Below are positions 44,345 to 55,784 of a stretch of DNA of 64,000 nt, piece after piece. Position 1 is the stretch's first letter; every line of letters starts with the position of its first letter. Below the pieces are notes generated by a model. It was given only the letters and a program-made list of their open reading frames with translations, did no database searches and was not told where the DNA came from. A program made the position numbers and the translations under genes. Source of the DNA: Caecitellus pseudoparvulus (lineage: Eukaryota > Bigyra: Bicosoecida); contig CBFFRQ010000031.1 in the NCBI GenBank assembly GCA_965644315.1, forward strand, positions 186,001 through 250,000, read 5' to 3'.

Positions 44345-44835
44345 GAGCCAATGCCACTGTAGATGGCGCACCTATCAGCCCGAAGGCACTGTTGGGCGGA
44401 GGCGGCCTTACGCCCTTCCCTGTTCGCCGTCGTATCAAGCCGGGAAGAACTGCACTGCACTTGGTCTGGACTGGTCCAGTCCTCGAAGGGTTCAGAGAAA
44501 AGCCTCAACCGGGGAAATGTCGGAGCAGGCAAAAGCCTTGTGCCTTGTCTGTGGTACAAGTTTTGAAAATGCGGCTGGCGCCAATCCACGAGCCACTCTG
44601 CGAAGGCAGGAGCGAGGGTCGTTTCTTCGAGACAGGTGCCAAGTTGGCCGCCTCGGATTCAGCGCGTAGGCATCCAGAAGCTAGCAGGGAACAAAACACC
44701 CCTACTACATCGACACAACATCAAGTTCGCATTTTCGGTGGATCTTTGCCCCCAGCAACCCCTGACCTTGGTGTCAGGCGTGGAATTGGGCGCTTGCAAA
44801 GCAATTTCCGCTCGTGTCTTGGACAGAATCACACC
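44345..44835. other. Divergent region, tandem glutaminase / TMEM164
   Basis: 491 bases between divergent starts. The TMEM164-proximal end holds the 10-mer at 44802. The rest shows no gene-like frame with supportable splice sites. Confidence 0.4.
44802..44811 (+). promoter_or_regulatory. CAATTTCCGC motif, copy 3
   Basis: It ends 24 bases before the TMEM164 ATG (44836), in the same orientation, so it sits in the core promoter or 5' UTR. Confidence 0.38.
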
Positions 44836-45866
44836 ATGGAGCAACTCGTCGAGGCTTTCAGGGCGCAAGCTATCCGCCCACTTGCAGCGGCATTCCAAGC
44901 CATCAATCCACAGCTTGGCCGCTTGAGCACTGAGCTCAGTGGCGCCTCTGGTGCGGACCTACACCGAGACTTCCGTTGCAGCAAGTTTCCCGTGCACACC
45001 TTCCGCCCTCCTACGCACCGCAGCAAACGCCAGTGGCTGGTACCTGTCCCCCGAGCAGCATGCTTGGGACACCTTCACCTTCTTTGTTCCTGCGCTGCTG
45101 CTGGCTTTGCTGACTGGACTCTGCTTCCGACACCCTCGTGATGCTGGATGGCTCCCATGTCGCAAGCCAGTCCTGGCCAGCGCACCCATGCAGGTGGTGG
45201 ACAGAGCCATCGGGCTCATCGCAGCCGGTAGCTACGCTCTGCTCGTGACAGGCAAGGCGCTGACGGGCCGCACAGTGTACTTGCTGGCGCCCTGCAACTT
45301 GTGCTCGGCATTGCTGGTGTACTTTGCGCTGGATGCCACTTCACCCCTGGCGGAAGCCGCCTTCAACTACTACCTCGTCACAGTGCGTCAGCTTCTGGCG
45401 GTGCGCCCACTTTGCGTGCACCGAACCCCCGCTTTTCCTGGCTGCACAGGCTTGGGGTGTGTTGGTGGCCCTGGCGACGCCAGACACGCGAGACCAGGTG
45501 TACGCCTTCGAGTACCCCCACTTTTTCGTGACGCACGCGCTGGAGCTGCTCGTCCCACTCTACTACCTCGCCCGCCGGCGGTATGCTGTGCACACCTCCC
45601 TCACCAGCACTCTCTTCTACTTCGCATGCTTCATCCTCCTGCACTTTGGCGTGTACGAAGTGGTCAGCATCGCCTCAGAGCAGAACTTGAACTACATCAT
45701 GATGCCCCCCCGACCCCTGCACAAGTTTGGGAAGTCTTTCCGGTACATTGCCGTCGCGGCTGGCGCCGCCACAACGCTGCTGTTCAGGCACATTGTGGTG
45801 ACTGGTGTTTTGGCATGCATCAAAGCGCTGGCGCCCAGTCCAAGCGCCAAGGCGAAGACCGCGTGA
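44836..45866 (+). CDS. TMEM164: TMEM164-like membrane acyltransferase
   Basis: Exons 44836-44950, 45024-45382 and 45450-45866 give 296 residues, the size of animal TMEM164, which makes polyunsaturated ether phospholipids. Matching blocks are YLLAPCNLCSALLVYF, AFEYPHFFVTHALELLVPLYYLA, FGVYEVVSIASEQNLNYIMMPP and HKFGKSFRYIAVAAG. Cys129 and His187 align with the Cys and His thought to be catalytic in the TMEM164/AIG1 family. Six to seven membrane helices are apparent. The 10-mer CAATTTCCGC (44802-44811) ends 24 bases before the ATG. Confidence 0.85.
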
Positions 45867-46044
45867 GACACGGCACAGAGACAGGGCCAATTCATCCCAG
45901 ACATACGTGCTTGCGCTCCTTGTGCCACTTCCATGAATGGGACTGCCTTCACAGCATTCGCCGCTCTGCTCCTTCAACGCCAAGCCAGCACCACGCCCAC
46001 CGTGCCTCGCCCAGCAACCACGCCCACCACTCCCTTCATTCGGC

Positions 46045-47136
46045 ATGGCAGCAGAAGCCGCTGACGGAGCCAGCTCACCGAAGTCGTGGACGATCCAAAT
46101 TCTCACCCTGGGCCAGGGTGACTTCAGCGTCTCTGTGCCAGAAGGCGCCAATGTGGGCCAGCTGCGGGCTGCAATTGCCGCAGCCAAGCCCGAGCTGGAA
46201 GACAGCCGCATGAAGCTGATGTTCCGAGGAAACATGCTGCGCACCCCCGACATGCCCTTGAGCAGCGTGAAAATCAGTGATGGCTGCACCGTGCACATGG
46301 TGTACAGGTCGCCAGAGCCTGCCCCGGCGCCGCCTGCCCAGATGCAGGCTGCAGGTTCGCCAGCGCCAGCTCAGCCAGCAGCCCAAGCAGCCGCAGCAGC
46401 AACACAGCCAAGTGCAGGAAGGGGTAGCGGAGCACCTGGGGCCACGGGGGGGCAGGGCTTCGCGGGCACGCCTCTGCCCACCCCAGGTGCAGCCCGTGCG
46501 CCAGCACCTCCACCCCAAGTTCGAGTCAACCGCAGCGTGGTGAACGCCGCGCAGCGAGTGATCCAAGAGACCATCCAGCTGCGCCAGAAGAGCCACAGGA
46601 CGCCCAGCATCGAGGTCAACGCAGGTGGCAACGCTGCCCCCAATGTCGTGGTGGCGTCGGCCCTGCGCAACATGCACCGGTTCATGCACGCGATGGAGCC
46701 GCAGCTGCTGAACCTAGGCGAAGCCATGCACTTGGTGGGCAGCGTCCCCGTGGGGCCCCAGCGAGATGCCATGCAGCGCAGTGTCTTCGCCGTGTCACGC
46801 CAGCTGGCTGCGCTGGCACAGTCCGCCACAGTGCTCTCTCAAGTGCTGGGGGCTGTGCGGCTGGGCCAGGATGACCCGCGGGCCGTGCACTTGGACCCAA
46901 CCCTGCAGCCGCAATTCGCAGGCCCTGCGCCCAGCCCGACAGGCACAGGGCCTGCTCCCTTCCAGCCCACACCTGTAGCTGCAGCCCCAGTGCAGGTGCA
47001 CGTTCAGGGGCCTGGGGCGGTGGGCGGCACAGGCACTGGTGGGCTGCAGGACATCATGGGGCAGTTCGCCCAGGCCCTGCAGGGCGCCATGCAGGCCGCA
47101 CAGGGGGCAGGACAGCAGCAAGGCGGCGGCACATAG
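46045..47136 (+). CDS. Ubiquitin-like domain protein (BAG6/ubiquilin-like architecture)
   Basis: An intronless frame of 363 residues from the ATG at 46045. An upstream in-frame extension exists but lacks domain content. Residues 14-90 form a ubiquitin-like domain (WTIQILTLGQGDFSVSVPEGANVGQLRAAI, LMFRGNMLRTPDMPLSSVKISDGCTVHMVY). A Pro/Ala/Gln linker follows, then a helical segment (NAAQRVIQETIQLRQKS, ALRNMHRFMHAMEPQLLNLGEAMHLV) that recalls the region after the UBL in BAG6. The tail is Gln/Gly/Pro-rich. Such proteins shuttle clients to the proteasome or guard hydrophobic proteins. The BAG6 link is a resemblance only. Confidence 0.75.
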   Translation: MAAEAADGASSPKSWTIQILTLGQGDFSVSVPEGANVGQLRAAIAAAKPELEDSRMKLMFRGNMLRTPDMPLSSVKISDGCTVHMVYRSPEPAPAPPAQMQAAGSPAPAQPAAQAAAAATQPSAGRGSGAPGATGGQGFAGTPLPTPGAARAPAPPPQVRVNRSVVNAAQRVIQETIQLRQKSHRTPSIEVNAGGNAAPNVVVASALRNMHRFMHAMEPQLLNLGEAMHLVGSVPVGPQRDAMQRSVFAVSRQLAALAQSATVLSQVLGAVRLGQDDPRAVHLDPTLQPQFAGPAPSPTGTGPAPFQPTPVAAAPVQVHVQGPGAVGGTGTGGLQDIMGQFAQALQGAMQAAQGAGQQQGGGT

Positions 47137-47248
47137 GCCTGGGTGAGGCAATGCAGAAGGCAGCCTGGTCCCAGCGCTGGCGAAGGTTTGTGCGCTAAAG
47201 TACATTTCGGCTCAGGGTGCTGCTGCCCCAAGCAGCTGGCGCGCCGGC

Positions 47249-48597
47249 CTACACTGGCTGAGCGGGGGAGTCGTGCCCTGCCCGCTCCATGGCTGCCGCA
47301 AGGCTTTCTGGGAAGGTGATGACGCCTGGGCTCTGCGACAGCCCGACGGTGTACATGGAGTCCTCCAGCTCCTCCAGCGCACTGCTGAGGGCTGACGCAT
47401 CCGAAGCGCCCCGGTGGGAGCTGGAGATGGACAGCGCGCGAGTGCTGGGAAGGCGCTGCTCTGCAAGGAGCGCCTCCTGGGCATCCCCTTCCACAACACT
47501 ACCAGGCTCCCGCTTTCCTGCTGCCGCCTGCTTGCTGGCCAGCTGCTTCAGTCGACTGCCGTAGGTGTACACCGCCATGGCGAGGGCTGTCAGCGCCAGC
47601 GCGACGTACTTCTGCCAGCTGTTCGCCTCGCCAAAGGCCCAGATGGCGATGATGCCCGTGAGCACTTTGCGGAAGGAGTCCACGATCGCGTAGAAGAAGG
47701 CTGACTTCATGAGCACGAGGGTGAACTTGGACGCCCGGTCGATCATCTTGGCCAGCCCCAGCGCCACACAGCAGGCGACGAAGGCAGCCACAGCGTGCTG
47801 CGCCTGCACACTGCGCAAGGCATCGTCGTACCGCGTGTACTCCTTGGTTGCCAGCAGCGGGATCCACAGAATGCAGAAGGGGATGGCGGAGTTGAAGAGG
47901 GACACCTCAGCCACCCCCAGCAGAGTCTTCTTGTCCACGTTCAGCAGCTTGTCTGCGAGAACAGCATTAATGGCGCTGCACAAGGCGCTGCCCAGTGTCA
48001 TGAGGATGCCAGGGAGGAAGTCGTCCGCGCACGTATCCCCGTCGCAGTCGTACTTGTTGGACTTGCTGTCTTCCGTCGCCACCAGGACGATGCCTGCCAG
48101 GGCGATGGCGACGGCAGCGTAGTGGAACAGAGTGAAGGACTTCCCCAAGAAGATCTTGGACAGGATGGTGTTGAAAACTAGGTCTGACGTCGCACACACG
48201 ACGTATACGCTCGCTGGGAGGGCGTTCAGACCGAAGGAGCGCGTGCCTGTCACCGCAGCTGCAAGTGAGCCAATAACAGCGTAGCCTCCCAGCTGCCGCC
48301 AGGTTAGCACGCGCCCCGTGCCCCGTCGCATGCAAAGGTACATTGGCGCCTGAATGAGGCAGTACGCATTCAGTAGCATGGCTGTGAGGATCACCAGGGA
48401 CACCTGCAGGGAAAAGAAGGTGACGGGCAGGTGCAGTGCACTTGTGCTTCTTCCATGCAAGCTAGAGCGTTGCAGGTGCACGCGCCACGCACGTGCAGGT
48501 TGTAGTTCAGGACCTTCACTACAAGCACTTCAGCTGAGCTGCTGGCCATGTACACCAGCACAACGCCGAGCAGCGTTGCATACCGCCTGGCGCTCAT
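47249..48597 (-). CDS. Drug/metabolite-superfamily transporter, SLC35-like
   Basis: Exons 48493-48597 and 47249-48403 give 419 residues. About ten hydrophobic helices are seen, starting MSARRYATLLGVVLVYMASSSAEVLVVKV. A conserved-looking block is TRSFGLNALPASVYVVCATSDLVFNTILSK, with SFTLFHYAAVAIALAGIVLVATE and FFYAIVDSFRKVLTGIIAIWAFGE, as in nucleotide-sugar transporters of the SLC35/DMT superfamily. A Cys pair (CDGDTC) lies in a lumenal-type loop. The C-terminal 90 residues are polar and cytosolic. The substrate is unassigned. The 89-base intron lies just after the first helix. Confidence 0.78.
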
Positions 48598-49092
48598 GCT
48601 GGATGACTCGGCAACTCAGCTCTCTCTGCCACACGCGGCCGCTTGTGGATTCCCCACAAGCGCTGGGCTGCACATCGAGCACCCGTGTGGGGGCCCTGGG
48701 AGAGAATACAAGTACAGATCTTGGACGGGTGTGTTGTGGCGGCTGCTGCCTTCAAGTTGGATGGGGAGCACGCGATTGGCCTGGGCGGCTGCGTTTCGCT
48801 GGGTGTGGATGAAACGCCAGCAGCCGAAGCAAAGCACGAGTGCAGGGGTACACTTTACCACAGGAGGCACACTTCCCTGCTCAAAAACCAAATACCCTGT
48901 TCACCGTGTCTGACTTGAGTCAATTGGACTCCTTCCACACCAGGCCTGAGGCTGGCAGCTGCCCGCCGCCTGTCGCAGCGACGCCGCCGCACACCAACCA
49001 CACTCAGCCAGTGCCGCTGTGTACCATGTCAACGAGGCCCCCGCACCCGATATCCCTGCGTAAGATGTTTTCATTGTCACCCCGCTGCAGCC
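48598..49092. other. Divergent region, DMT transporter / unknown membrane protein
   Basis: 495 bases between divergent starts. Short frames are present on both strands, but none shows a domain or a good splice partner. Confidence 0.4.
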
Positions 49093-51755
49093 ATGTCCAC
49101 GCCCTGCGCGCCTTCCTACGCAGCGTCCACCGGCCGTCAGCGGCGTGCTCGAGCCGCAGCCAAAAAGGGTGCTGACATTGAGCATGGGCTGGTTCGCAGG
49201 CAGCGGTCTGCCGCCCGCATCGCAGACCACCTGGAGCCCGTGTTCAACTCAAACCAGGTGCGCCCTGCACGCTGCCTCGGCACAGAGTGCGCATCCTGCT
49301 GCGAGAGGCAGGTGGTGTGCTGGACGTGGGGCTGTCACGCTTCGCCCCTCCCGTGCCACAGTTCCTGAGGCAGTTTGTGTACCACTTTTTCTACCCCTTC
49401 AGCATCCCCCTTGTGGCTTGCATGGAGAGCTGCCAGGCGAACTTTGTTGTGAGTGCGCTGTGGCAGCTGCCGGGGGGCTTACCCGCACGGTGCCGGTGGC
49501 TGGGCGCGTTTTTGGCCAGCTCCACTTCCGCAAGGATTCTCTACGCGCAGCTTACCTTTTTTCCCAAGCACCAGAGACACGTCTTCCCCTCCGTCATCCT
49601 GCCGACGATGTTTTGGGTTGGCTTGATACTGCAAGTGCTTGGCATGATGGGCACTCCAGATGGCGTGCGAAACGAGGCGTCTTTCCTGCCAGCGTGGACA
49701 CTGCGCATGGCCATCGGGTACCAAGTGTCACGTTGCATGGTGATTGCCAGTGCGTGCTGCGCCCTGTGAAACGAGTCCCGTGCTGTGGCAGCCCTTGCCT
49801 CCCGTGCTGCACCCGCCTTGCCTTCTGCTTGCGCAGTCAAGTACGCATACCTGCCCAACAAGGTGTACCGCACCATGATGAACGCAAACTACGAGCCCTC
49901 GTGGGAGTACAACAGGCAGCTCATGCTTGTCGCTGCTTGGCTAGATCCCACCCGTGCGACGTTGCACAAGGAGCTGGCAGCTGCCAGTGCGCGGCGCCAG
50001 ATTGACTCGGCACGGTACCACATCACTGTGGAGCACAGCATGCGCTCCTACACCCACCAGCTCCTCAAAGAGGTCCTTTCCGACACCAAGCCAACACAAA
50101 GCACCGACGTCTTGGACGACTCCCGTGCATCTGATCCCGCATCCACGCGCACTGGAGCTGTGTCTCCTGCCACTACCTCACAACCGGCGCCAATCACTGT
50201 GCCGTCCAAGAGCAACCCTGACTGGGCGCCGTGGGAGCGCCGCCTGCTGCGTTCAGGGCGTGTGGCCATTGCTGATATGGCTGTCGCAGTGCAGACTGCG
50301 GCCTCGAAGGATGAGTACATCCGGCCTCGCTACGCGATGCGCATGACGATCCTCGTCGCACTGCTCGTTTCCGGACTGCCATATTTCTTGCTGGGCGCCA
50401 GGGGCAACCTGACGAACGTCACCACCAGCCCGACATCCATCGTCACTCACGTGTTTTTATTCTTGTCCACAACCTTCAACGCCGGCTCACTGCTGGCCTT
50501 CTTCACCATCGCGGTGTTCGACTACGCCCGCCGGGCGGCGAGCCAGGTGGTGCTCACACGCCTCGCCAAGCCCTTGCAAGACAGCTACGTGACAGCAGGT
50601 GTAAACGTGCTCTTCCCCTTTGGCCCTGCGCGCCACCAGGCGGCCGAACACGTCGCAGACCAGCGCGCACTCTCCAAGCAGATGCAAGGCTTGACCGCCA
50701 CGCCAGACGTGGGCGCGAGCCTGTCAGCTCTGCGCGAGGCAAGTGACGAGGAAGAGGAGGGCCAGGGCAGCGAAGAAGGGCCGACGGCAGGCCACACAGC
50801 AGTGATGGTGGAGAAGGGCACAGGCCTGGAGCCAGACATCGAGGAAGAGGCGGTGGGCCTGGAAGACGGGGAGAATTCGGCGGAGAAGCTGATCGAGGCA
50901 GTGGCACTGTCCACAGTCGGCGCCGACGCCTCCTCTCGCCCCCCCATCATTGATGTGACCCGCCCTTCCAACGCCTTTGCCTGGATTCGCCTGCGGGAGG
51001 TGCTGGGGGACATGGGCCTGCGCTTCCAGAAACGCATGCAGCTGTACGTGGCTGTGGGCTGCCTGCTGGTCATCCTGCTGGACATCTCGGCGGCTGCGTC
51101 AGCCGTTGGCTCCTACGTGTGGGGCCAAGATCTTGGGATGGACCTCCTTGTCTTGTACTCGTCAACGCACACAGCGGTGGTGCTGGTCGTCGTTGGCACC
51201 TGCGTGCTTCTTGGAGCCGTGGCCAACGCCGAGGCAGCCGCCCAGGCGGAGGCACTCATGCACTCCCAAGTGGAGCTGGAGGAAGTGTCACGAGAGCTGC
51301 AGGTGGTGGCGGAGCACAGGGCTGTCGTCGCCGCTGCAGGGGCCCGTGGCCGCATCTCGTCCAGGGCAGGGCCAGGCACCCCCCTCACTGGCCTGGGCAT
51401 GCTGGGCCGGCAGCCCAGCGCCGACACCGACACGTCCCTGGACGATGAGCGCCTGCCGACGCTGCATGGAGACAGTGACGGCGCCAGCACTGTGGGTGGG
51501 GAGCGCTCCTCCTTCAACGGCAACGCAGGGCACAACGTGGCGAAAGCAGTCGCTGGCATGGGCGCCATGCAGATCAATGCCCTGCTGGCCGGCCTGCGCT
51601 CCGCCGTGTCCTCCCTCACCACCGTCATCAACGCCCTGCGCATCAACCAGGAGGCACACCCCGTGCGCGTCATGGGCTTCCCTGCGACATACACCTTGCT
51701 GCGCCTCATGTTCGTGTCGGTGTTTGTGGTCATTTCAGCTCTGGTGGGGTTGTGA
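49093..51755 (+). CDS. Unknown polytopic membrane protein
   Basis: Exons 49093-49257, 49362-49448, 49551-49749 and 49837-51755 give 789 residues. I recognise no family. After a basic N-terminus, two or three hydrophobic segments occur by residue 145 (FVYHFFYPFSIPLVA, FPSVILPTMFWVGLILQVLG). Two more follow near the middle (MRMTILVALLVSGLPYFLLG, HVFLFLSTTFNAGSLLAFFTIAVF), then two after a long acidic loop (LYVAVGCLLVILLDISAAASA, TAVVLVVVGTCVLLGAVANAE). A last helix is at the extreme C-terminus (LLRLMFVSVFVVISALVGL). Between the last helices there is a coiled, Ser/Gly-rich cytosolic segment. Introns of 104, 102 and 87 bases are all phase-consistent; an earlier acceptor for exon 2 breaks the frame. 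It could be a channel or receptor. Confidence 0.65.
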
Positions 51756-51825
51756 GGTGGCACCCCCCCACCCCCTGCCTGAGCACTCTTCATGTTCATC
51801 CATGTTCAATGCATTCCTCCTCGCA

Positions 51826-53013
51826 TCAGTACCTGCGGTCATACCCGCCACCACCACCGTACCGGCTGGGCGGCGGGCCACGCCTGTCCCCACCCCGGTC
51901 ATACCCGCCACCACCGCCATACCGATCACGGCTGAAGCTGCGCCGGTCGCCACCTCCGCCGCCGTACCGATCACCACCGCCATACCGGCCTCCACCCCCG
52001 CCATACCGATCACGGCCGTACCCACCGCCGTACCGGCCAGGTGGACCCCCCCCCCCTCGCTGCATGGGCGGGCCCCTGCGCCGTGCTGCTGCCCGCTCAT
52101 TGGCAACCGATGCCATGCCACCTGGTGGAACGGCATTCTTGGTTCCCTTGGGCAGCGCCTTGCGCGTGGCGCCCAGGCCTCCTCCCAGGCGACGTGGCTT
52201 CCAGCCCGGCACAGTGCGCCCTCGCTCGACGTCTGCCAGGATGCGGCGGCCATCAATCACGAGGCCGTTGAACCGCCGGTAGGCAGCCTTCAAGTCCGCG
52301 TCGTTGGTGAACTCCACGAAGCCGTAGCCCCGCGATTTGCCCTCTGTGTCACGCACAATGCGCACCGTATTCACCGGCCCCACGCTCTCCATCTCAGACC
52401 GCAGCTTGCTCTCGTCCGTCTCGTATGCAAGCCTGGAAACGAATAAGGTGTTGTACGCATCTTTCGTCGCCTTCTCGTCCTCCTTTGGGTTCCCTGCACA
52501 GGCACAGGCGTGCGGTGAGCGGTAGCTACGGGGGCGCAGCAGCCAGCAGTGACCACCGTACACGACTCTGCCTCCGCTGCGACCTTCTCCTCGTTTGCAG
52601 CGATGGCAGCAGCAGCCAGGCGCTTCTTGCGCTGCAAGGGTGTCTCACTGAACTCCCGTGGCGGCGGGGGGCCTTGCTCAAGCTGTGCGAGGAGCACAGC
52701 GTTGGGAGCAAGGGTGTGGTACGGCGCAATTTCCGCAAGCCCAGAGACAACAGCCGCACCTTGTCCAGCCACGCTGCGATGCCGTCCACCTTGCGTGGAC
52801 CAGACTTGAAGATGGGTTCTTTGAACACCAGTGGAGGTGGAGGCTCTGCGCGCAGGGGAAGCAGGCTGTGTTGCACAACCCTCCGCCGCCTGGTGCGCAT
52901 GACCAGCGCTTACCAAACAACATGAGCATGTGAGGCGGCAAGAACTGCGCTGCCGGGCCCTTCTGCCCCTTGGGGCGTCCACGCCGATTGAAACCACCGC
53001 CCCCGCGAGACAT
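51826..53013 (-). CDS. SNRNP70: U1 snRNP 70 kDa protein
   Basis: Exons 52914-53013, 52760-52845, 52562-52682 and 51826-52493 give 324 residues. U1-70K binds stem-loop I of U1 snRNA and helps to define 5' splice sites. The N-terminus has AAQFLPPHMLMLFEPPPPLVF, then IAAWLDK/LEQGPPPPREFSETPLQRKKRL and, across the last intron, ESWNPKEDEKATKDAYNTLFV. The RRM follows (RNP1 SRGYGFVEF), then the family block ILADVERGRTVPGWKPRRLGGGLG. The tail is Gly/Arg/Tyr-rich (RYGGGGG repeats) instead of the usual RS/RE-rich tail. The second intron contains a copy of the recurrent 10-mer in reverse orientation to the gene. Confidence 0.94.
52727..52736 (+). promoter_or_regulatory. CAATTTCCGC motif, copy 4
   Basis: Inside the second intron (52683-52759) of U1-70K, about 280 bases from that gene's ATG, in reverse orientation to the gene. 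Confidence 0.3.
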
Positions 53014-53285
53014 GGTGCAGCCTTGTGCGTGTCAGTCGCCGCTTTCTCCCTGCTGGCGTGCAAACAGGCTGCACCCACTGCACCAGCCAATTTCGCAGGC
53101 ACCTCTCCAGGCTGCAGTTCTGGCCCGGGCAGGGATACTTCCACCACGTGCTCAAGTCCCTCTAGGATTTTGCCGGAGAGGTTGTATTTGTCAGTCCGAT
53201 CACTTTGCAAGACACTAAGAAGTCGTCATGGTGCAGCGCGCTGGCGAAAGCAGCTATGCAGGCCCACACACTCATGGCCGGCTCG

Positions 53286-54653
53286 TCACTTGGACGGCGA
53301 GGGGTGGGGAAACTTAGAGGAGGGTGCTGGGTTCAAGCTCGTGTCAGCTGCTGAGCCTGGACCGTCGTGAAACATTGCAGTCGCTTGCCGACTTCGGTGC
53401 ACCTGCAGCTGCAGGATGTCAGGTCGACTGTAGTGCCCTGAGATGTCCAGACACTGGCGCTCTTGGAGAACGTGACGGTGGTCCACCTCGACGATAAACA
53501 CGCCCTCCTCCCCGTCGCACGTGTCCTCGGGGCTCAGCAGCCACTCACCGCTGGGACCAGCGACGCACGAGCCGCCGTCCAAAATCACGTCCGCTGCGGG
53601 CCCGGCAGTGCCACTTAGCGCCTGTGCTTCGCTGCCCTTGGCTGCTGCTTCCAGCGAGCCGTCTGTGACCGCTGCGCCGAGGGACGCAGCCCCGCCCACC
53701 ACGAGGTCATAGTGCGGCACGTTCTCTCGCCGGACGTCTTGCCACTTCATGACGGCGCTCACACTCACTGCGAACGAGCGGCCCTCCAGAGCATAGAATC
53801 GGGTCATATCCCGGGTGTTCCGCGCGCAGCCCGGCCACAGGGAGAAGTGCAGGTTCTCGCCTTGAGCATGCAGCGCGGCACGCATGAGGGGCAGCCAGGT
53901 CTCGTAGCAGTTCAACGCACCCACCACCCATGGGCTCGCACCCGTTCCATTGCTGGTGGGGTGGGGATGCGTTACAATGCCGGCTCCATCACCGGCGGAC
54001 CACACGAGCCTCTCTTCGAAGGTGGGCATGATCTTGCGGTGAATGGCTTGGACAGTGCCGGTGCCCCCATCAATGTAGGCAATGGAACAGTAAAGGGATG
54101 TTCCTGACCGCTGCAGAGGGCGCTCAATCATGCCCAGGATCACTGTCACCCCATGCTGCTTTGCAGCTTCCTGCACGCCCTCCAAGTGCCCAAGCTCCGG
54201 AGTCACGGCCTGGTCAGCGTACCTCGCAAACAAGTCTTTCTGCACTTGCGAACCAAAGATGGCTCCACCTGCGCGCAAAGCGCGGGAACAGCATGAACGG
54301 AACTACAAATTTACGGCATCCGACGTTGCCTTGCGCACCAGCCCTTTCCACAAAGATGGGGTACCCTGCGCCCGGCGTGGAGGTGCGGAATTTCAGCCTT
54401 CGCGCAGAAGGCGCTCAGGCGCCGGACACATACCAGGCACGAGCGCTTCACCCGTCGCCATGATGGAAGCCCCTCCCTTGGATGCCTCTCGCACAGCATC
54501 GATCACTTTCTTCAAGGTCTCCTCTCGATTCAAGTACACGGGTGAGATCTGGGCCAGAGCGACCTTCACAGTGTTGGCGTGTGTGCCAGCTACTGCGTCA
54601 GACCCGGCATCTGCGCCTTGAGCAAGCCCCGAAGGACTGAGATCAGCAGCCAT
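53286..54653 (-). CDS. Nitrilase
   Basis: Exons 54434-54653, 54339-54365 and 53286-54268 give 409 residues. The catalytic triad of nitrilases is complete: Glu69 in TGEALVPG, Lys161 in AIHRKIMPTFEERLVW and Cys203 in ALNCYETWLP. The C-terminal part shows HFSLWPGC and LEGRSFAVSVSAVMKW, typical of true (branch 1) nitrilases that hydrolyse organic nitriles to acids and ammonia. The middle exon is only 27 bases (GYPIFVERA), right after the Glu loop. Introns are 68 and 70 bases. Two acid-rich loops lengthen the C-terminal half. Substrate unknown. Confidence 0.9.
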
Positions 54654-55784
54654 TTTGATTTGCTATTGCTGCCATGTTTGGTCTCTGCTTTGCAAGTCAA
54701 GGGATTGTGAGAGATGCAGAGATGTTGAGCAGCTCAGTTGCCGCTGCCAAGCGCGGCGCAAGCCAGGTACAGACAGGGTGCTGGGAAAGGCAGGGCATGG
54801 TGGGCCTGCCGTCTCCATCCAGGTACGCATTCCTACGTGGGGCTGGTGAAGCGACAGCGAAGTGCGGCCTCCGCAGGCGCTGGAGTGCATTGCGAGCGGC
54901 AATGGCCAGCCCCACGACCACTGGCAGCGCCGACGATGAGACATGCAACCATCGCAGCTTTGTGCACTCCCGTACCCCTGGCTAGTCCGGGGGCGCAAAC
55001 CCTGGCATGTTTGCGAGCAGCTTCTAATCGACTGCAGGCAAAGCAGAAACACGCATCAGCACCGCAAACTATCCGCCATCATCCTCCTCAGACACAGCAC
55101 ACAGCGCTGTCTCGTCCCAAACAGCTGCAATTGCCTTGCTCGAGCAATGGGGTAGCAGTTGATCCACCTGAGGTGCCTGCAGCGTCATCAAGGCTGCCGT
55201 TGGCCGCAAGGTTTGGTGGCTCAATTTCCGCGCAACTACACCAGTGCCGCGGCACACTCGGAGAGCCCTGCAGAGTGCGTTCCAGCCATGTGCCGCAAAG
55301 GTTCAGGATTTGTAGGCAGGCAAGTGGGCACTCACATTCGGGCCTGCATGGTGTCTTGGCGTTGCGGCTCGACCCTGCGCTGTCTCAACCCACACGAAAC
55401 CTGGCCTGAAACTGGCGAATGCCTCGAGGCACCTGAATGAAGGGCTGGAGTGCTTGTAGAGAAACTGTGTTCCCTTGGTGGAGGTGATTCGGCGCCTTTT
55501 GCGAGGGTGAGGCAAGTGTCTCAAGGCCCTGGCTGCCCCTCCATGCAAGCAGGCAGAGCACTGGCCAGCATCGGATGAGTTTGCCGCAAAACACAGCAGC
55601 ATGTGCGACTCACTGCAACATTGTGCTGAACCATGAGTTGCAGAGCAGACCTTTATCGCCTCAAGCCGTTGGTACTGGGATCGGCTTGGTGCCAGGTGCC
55701 TGTTGCAAGTGGTGGTGGTAGCTGAGACCACAAGAGCCGCAGGCGTGCTGCATCAGTTTCCGCACAACTTCTGCACGGGTTTCA
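54654..55784. other. 1.13-kb region without a supportable gene
   Basis: Between divergent nitrilase and Wntless-like starts. It is the longest gene-free stretch of the window and contains motif copy 5. A minus-strand frame near 54697-54948 begins with a hydrophobic VVVGLAIAARNALQRLRR helix that recalls TIM14, but no J-domain HPD follows. A non-coding RNA or a fast-evolving gene could lie here. Confidence 0.35.
55222..55231 (+). promoter_or_regulatory. CAATTTCCGC motif, copy 5
   Basis: In the middle of the 1.13-kb gap between nitrilase and the Wntless-like gene, more than 550 bases from either start codon. It may mark an unrecognised promoter or exon. Confidence 0.28.

Noticed and set aside
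49258-49285. 28-base intron option in the unknown membrane protein
   Set aside because: Too short for the spliceosome. The 104-base intron ending at 49361 restores phase and fits the size range.
54697-54948. Possible TIM14/DNAJC19-like gene on the minus strand
   Set aside because: Only the hydrophobic N-terminus and a few later residues resemble TIM14. No HPD motif or workable splice follows before the nitrilase start.
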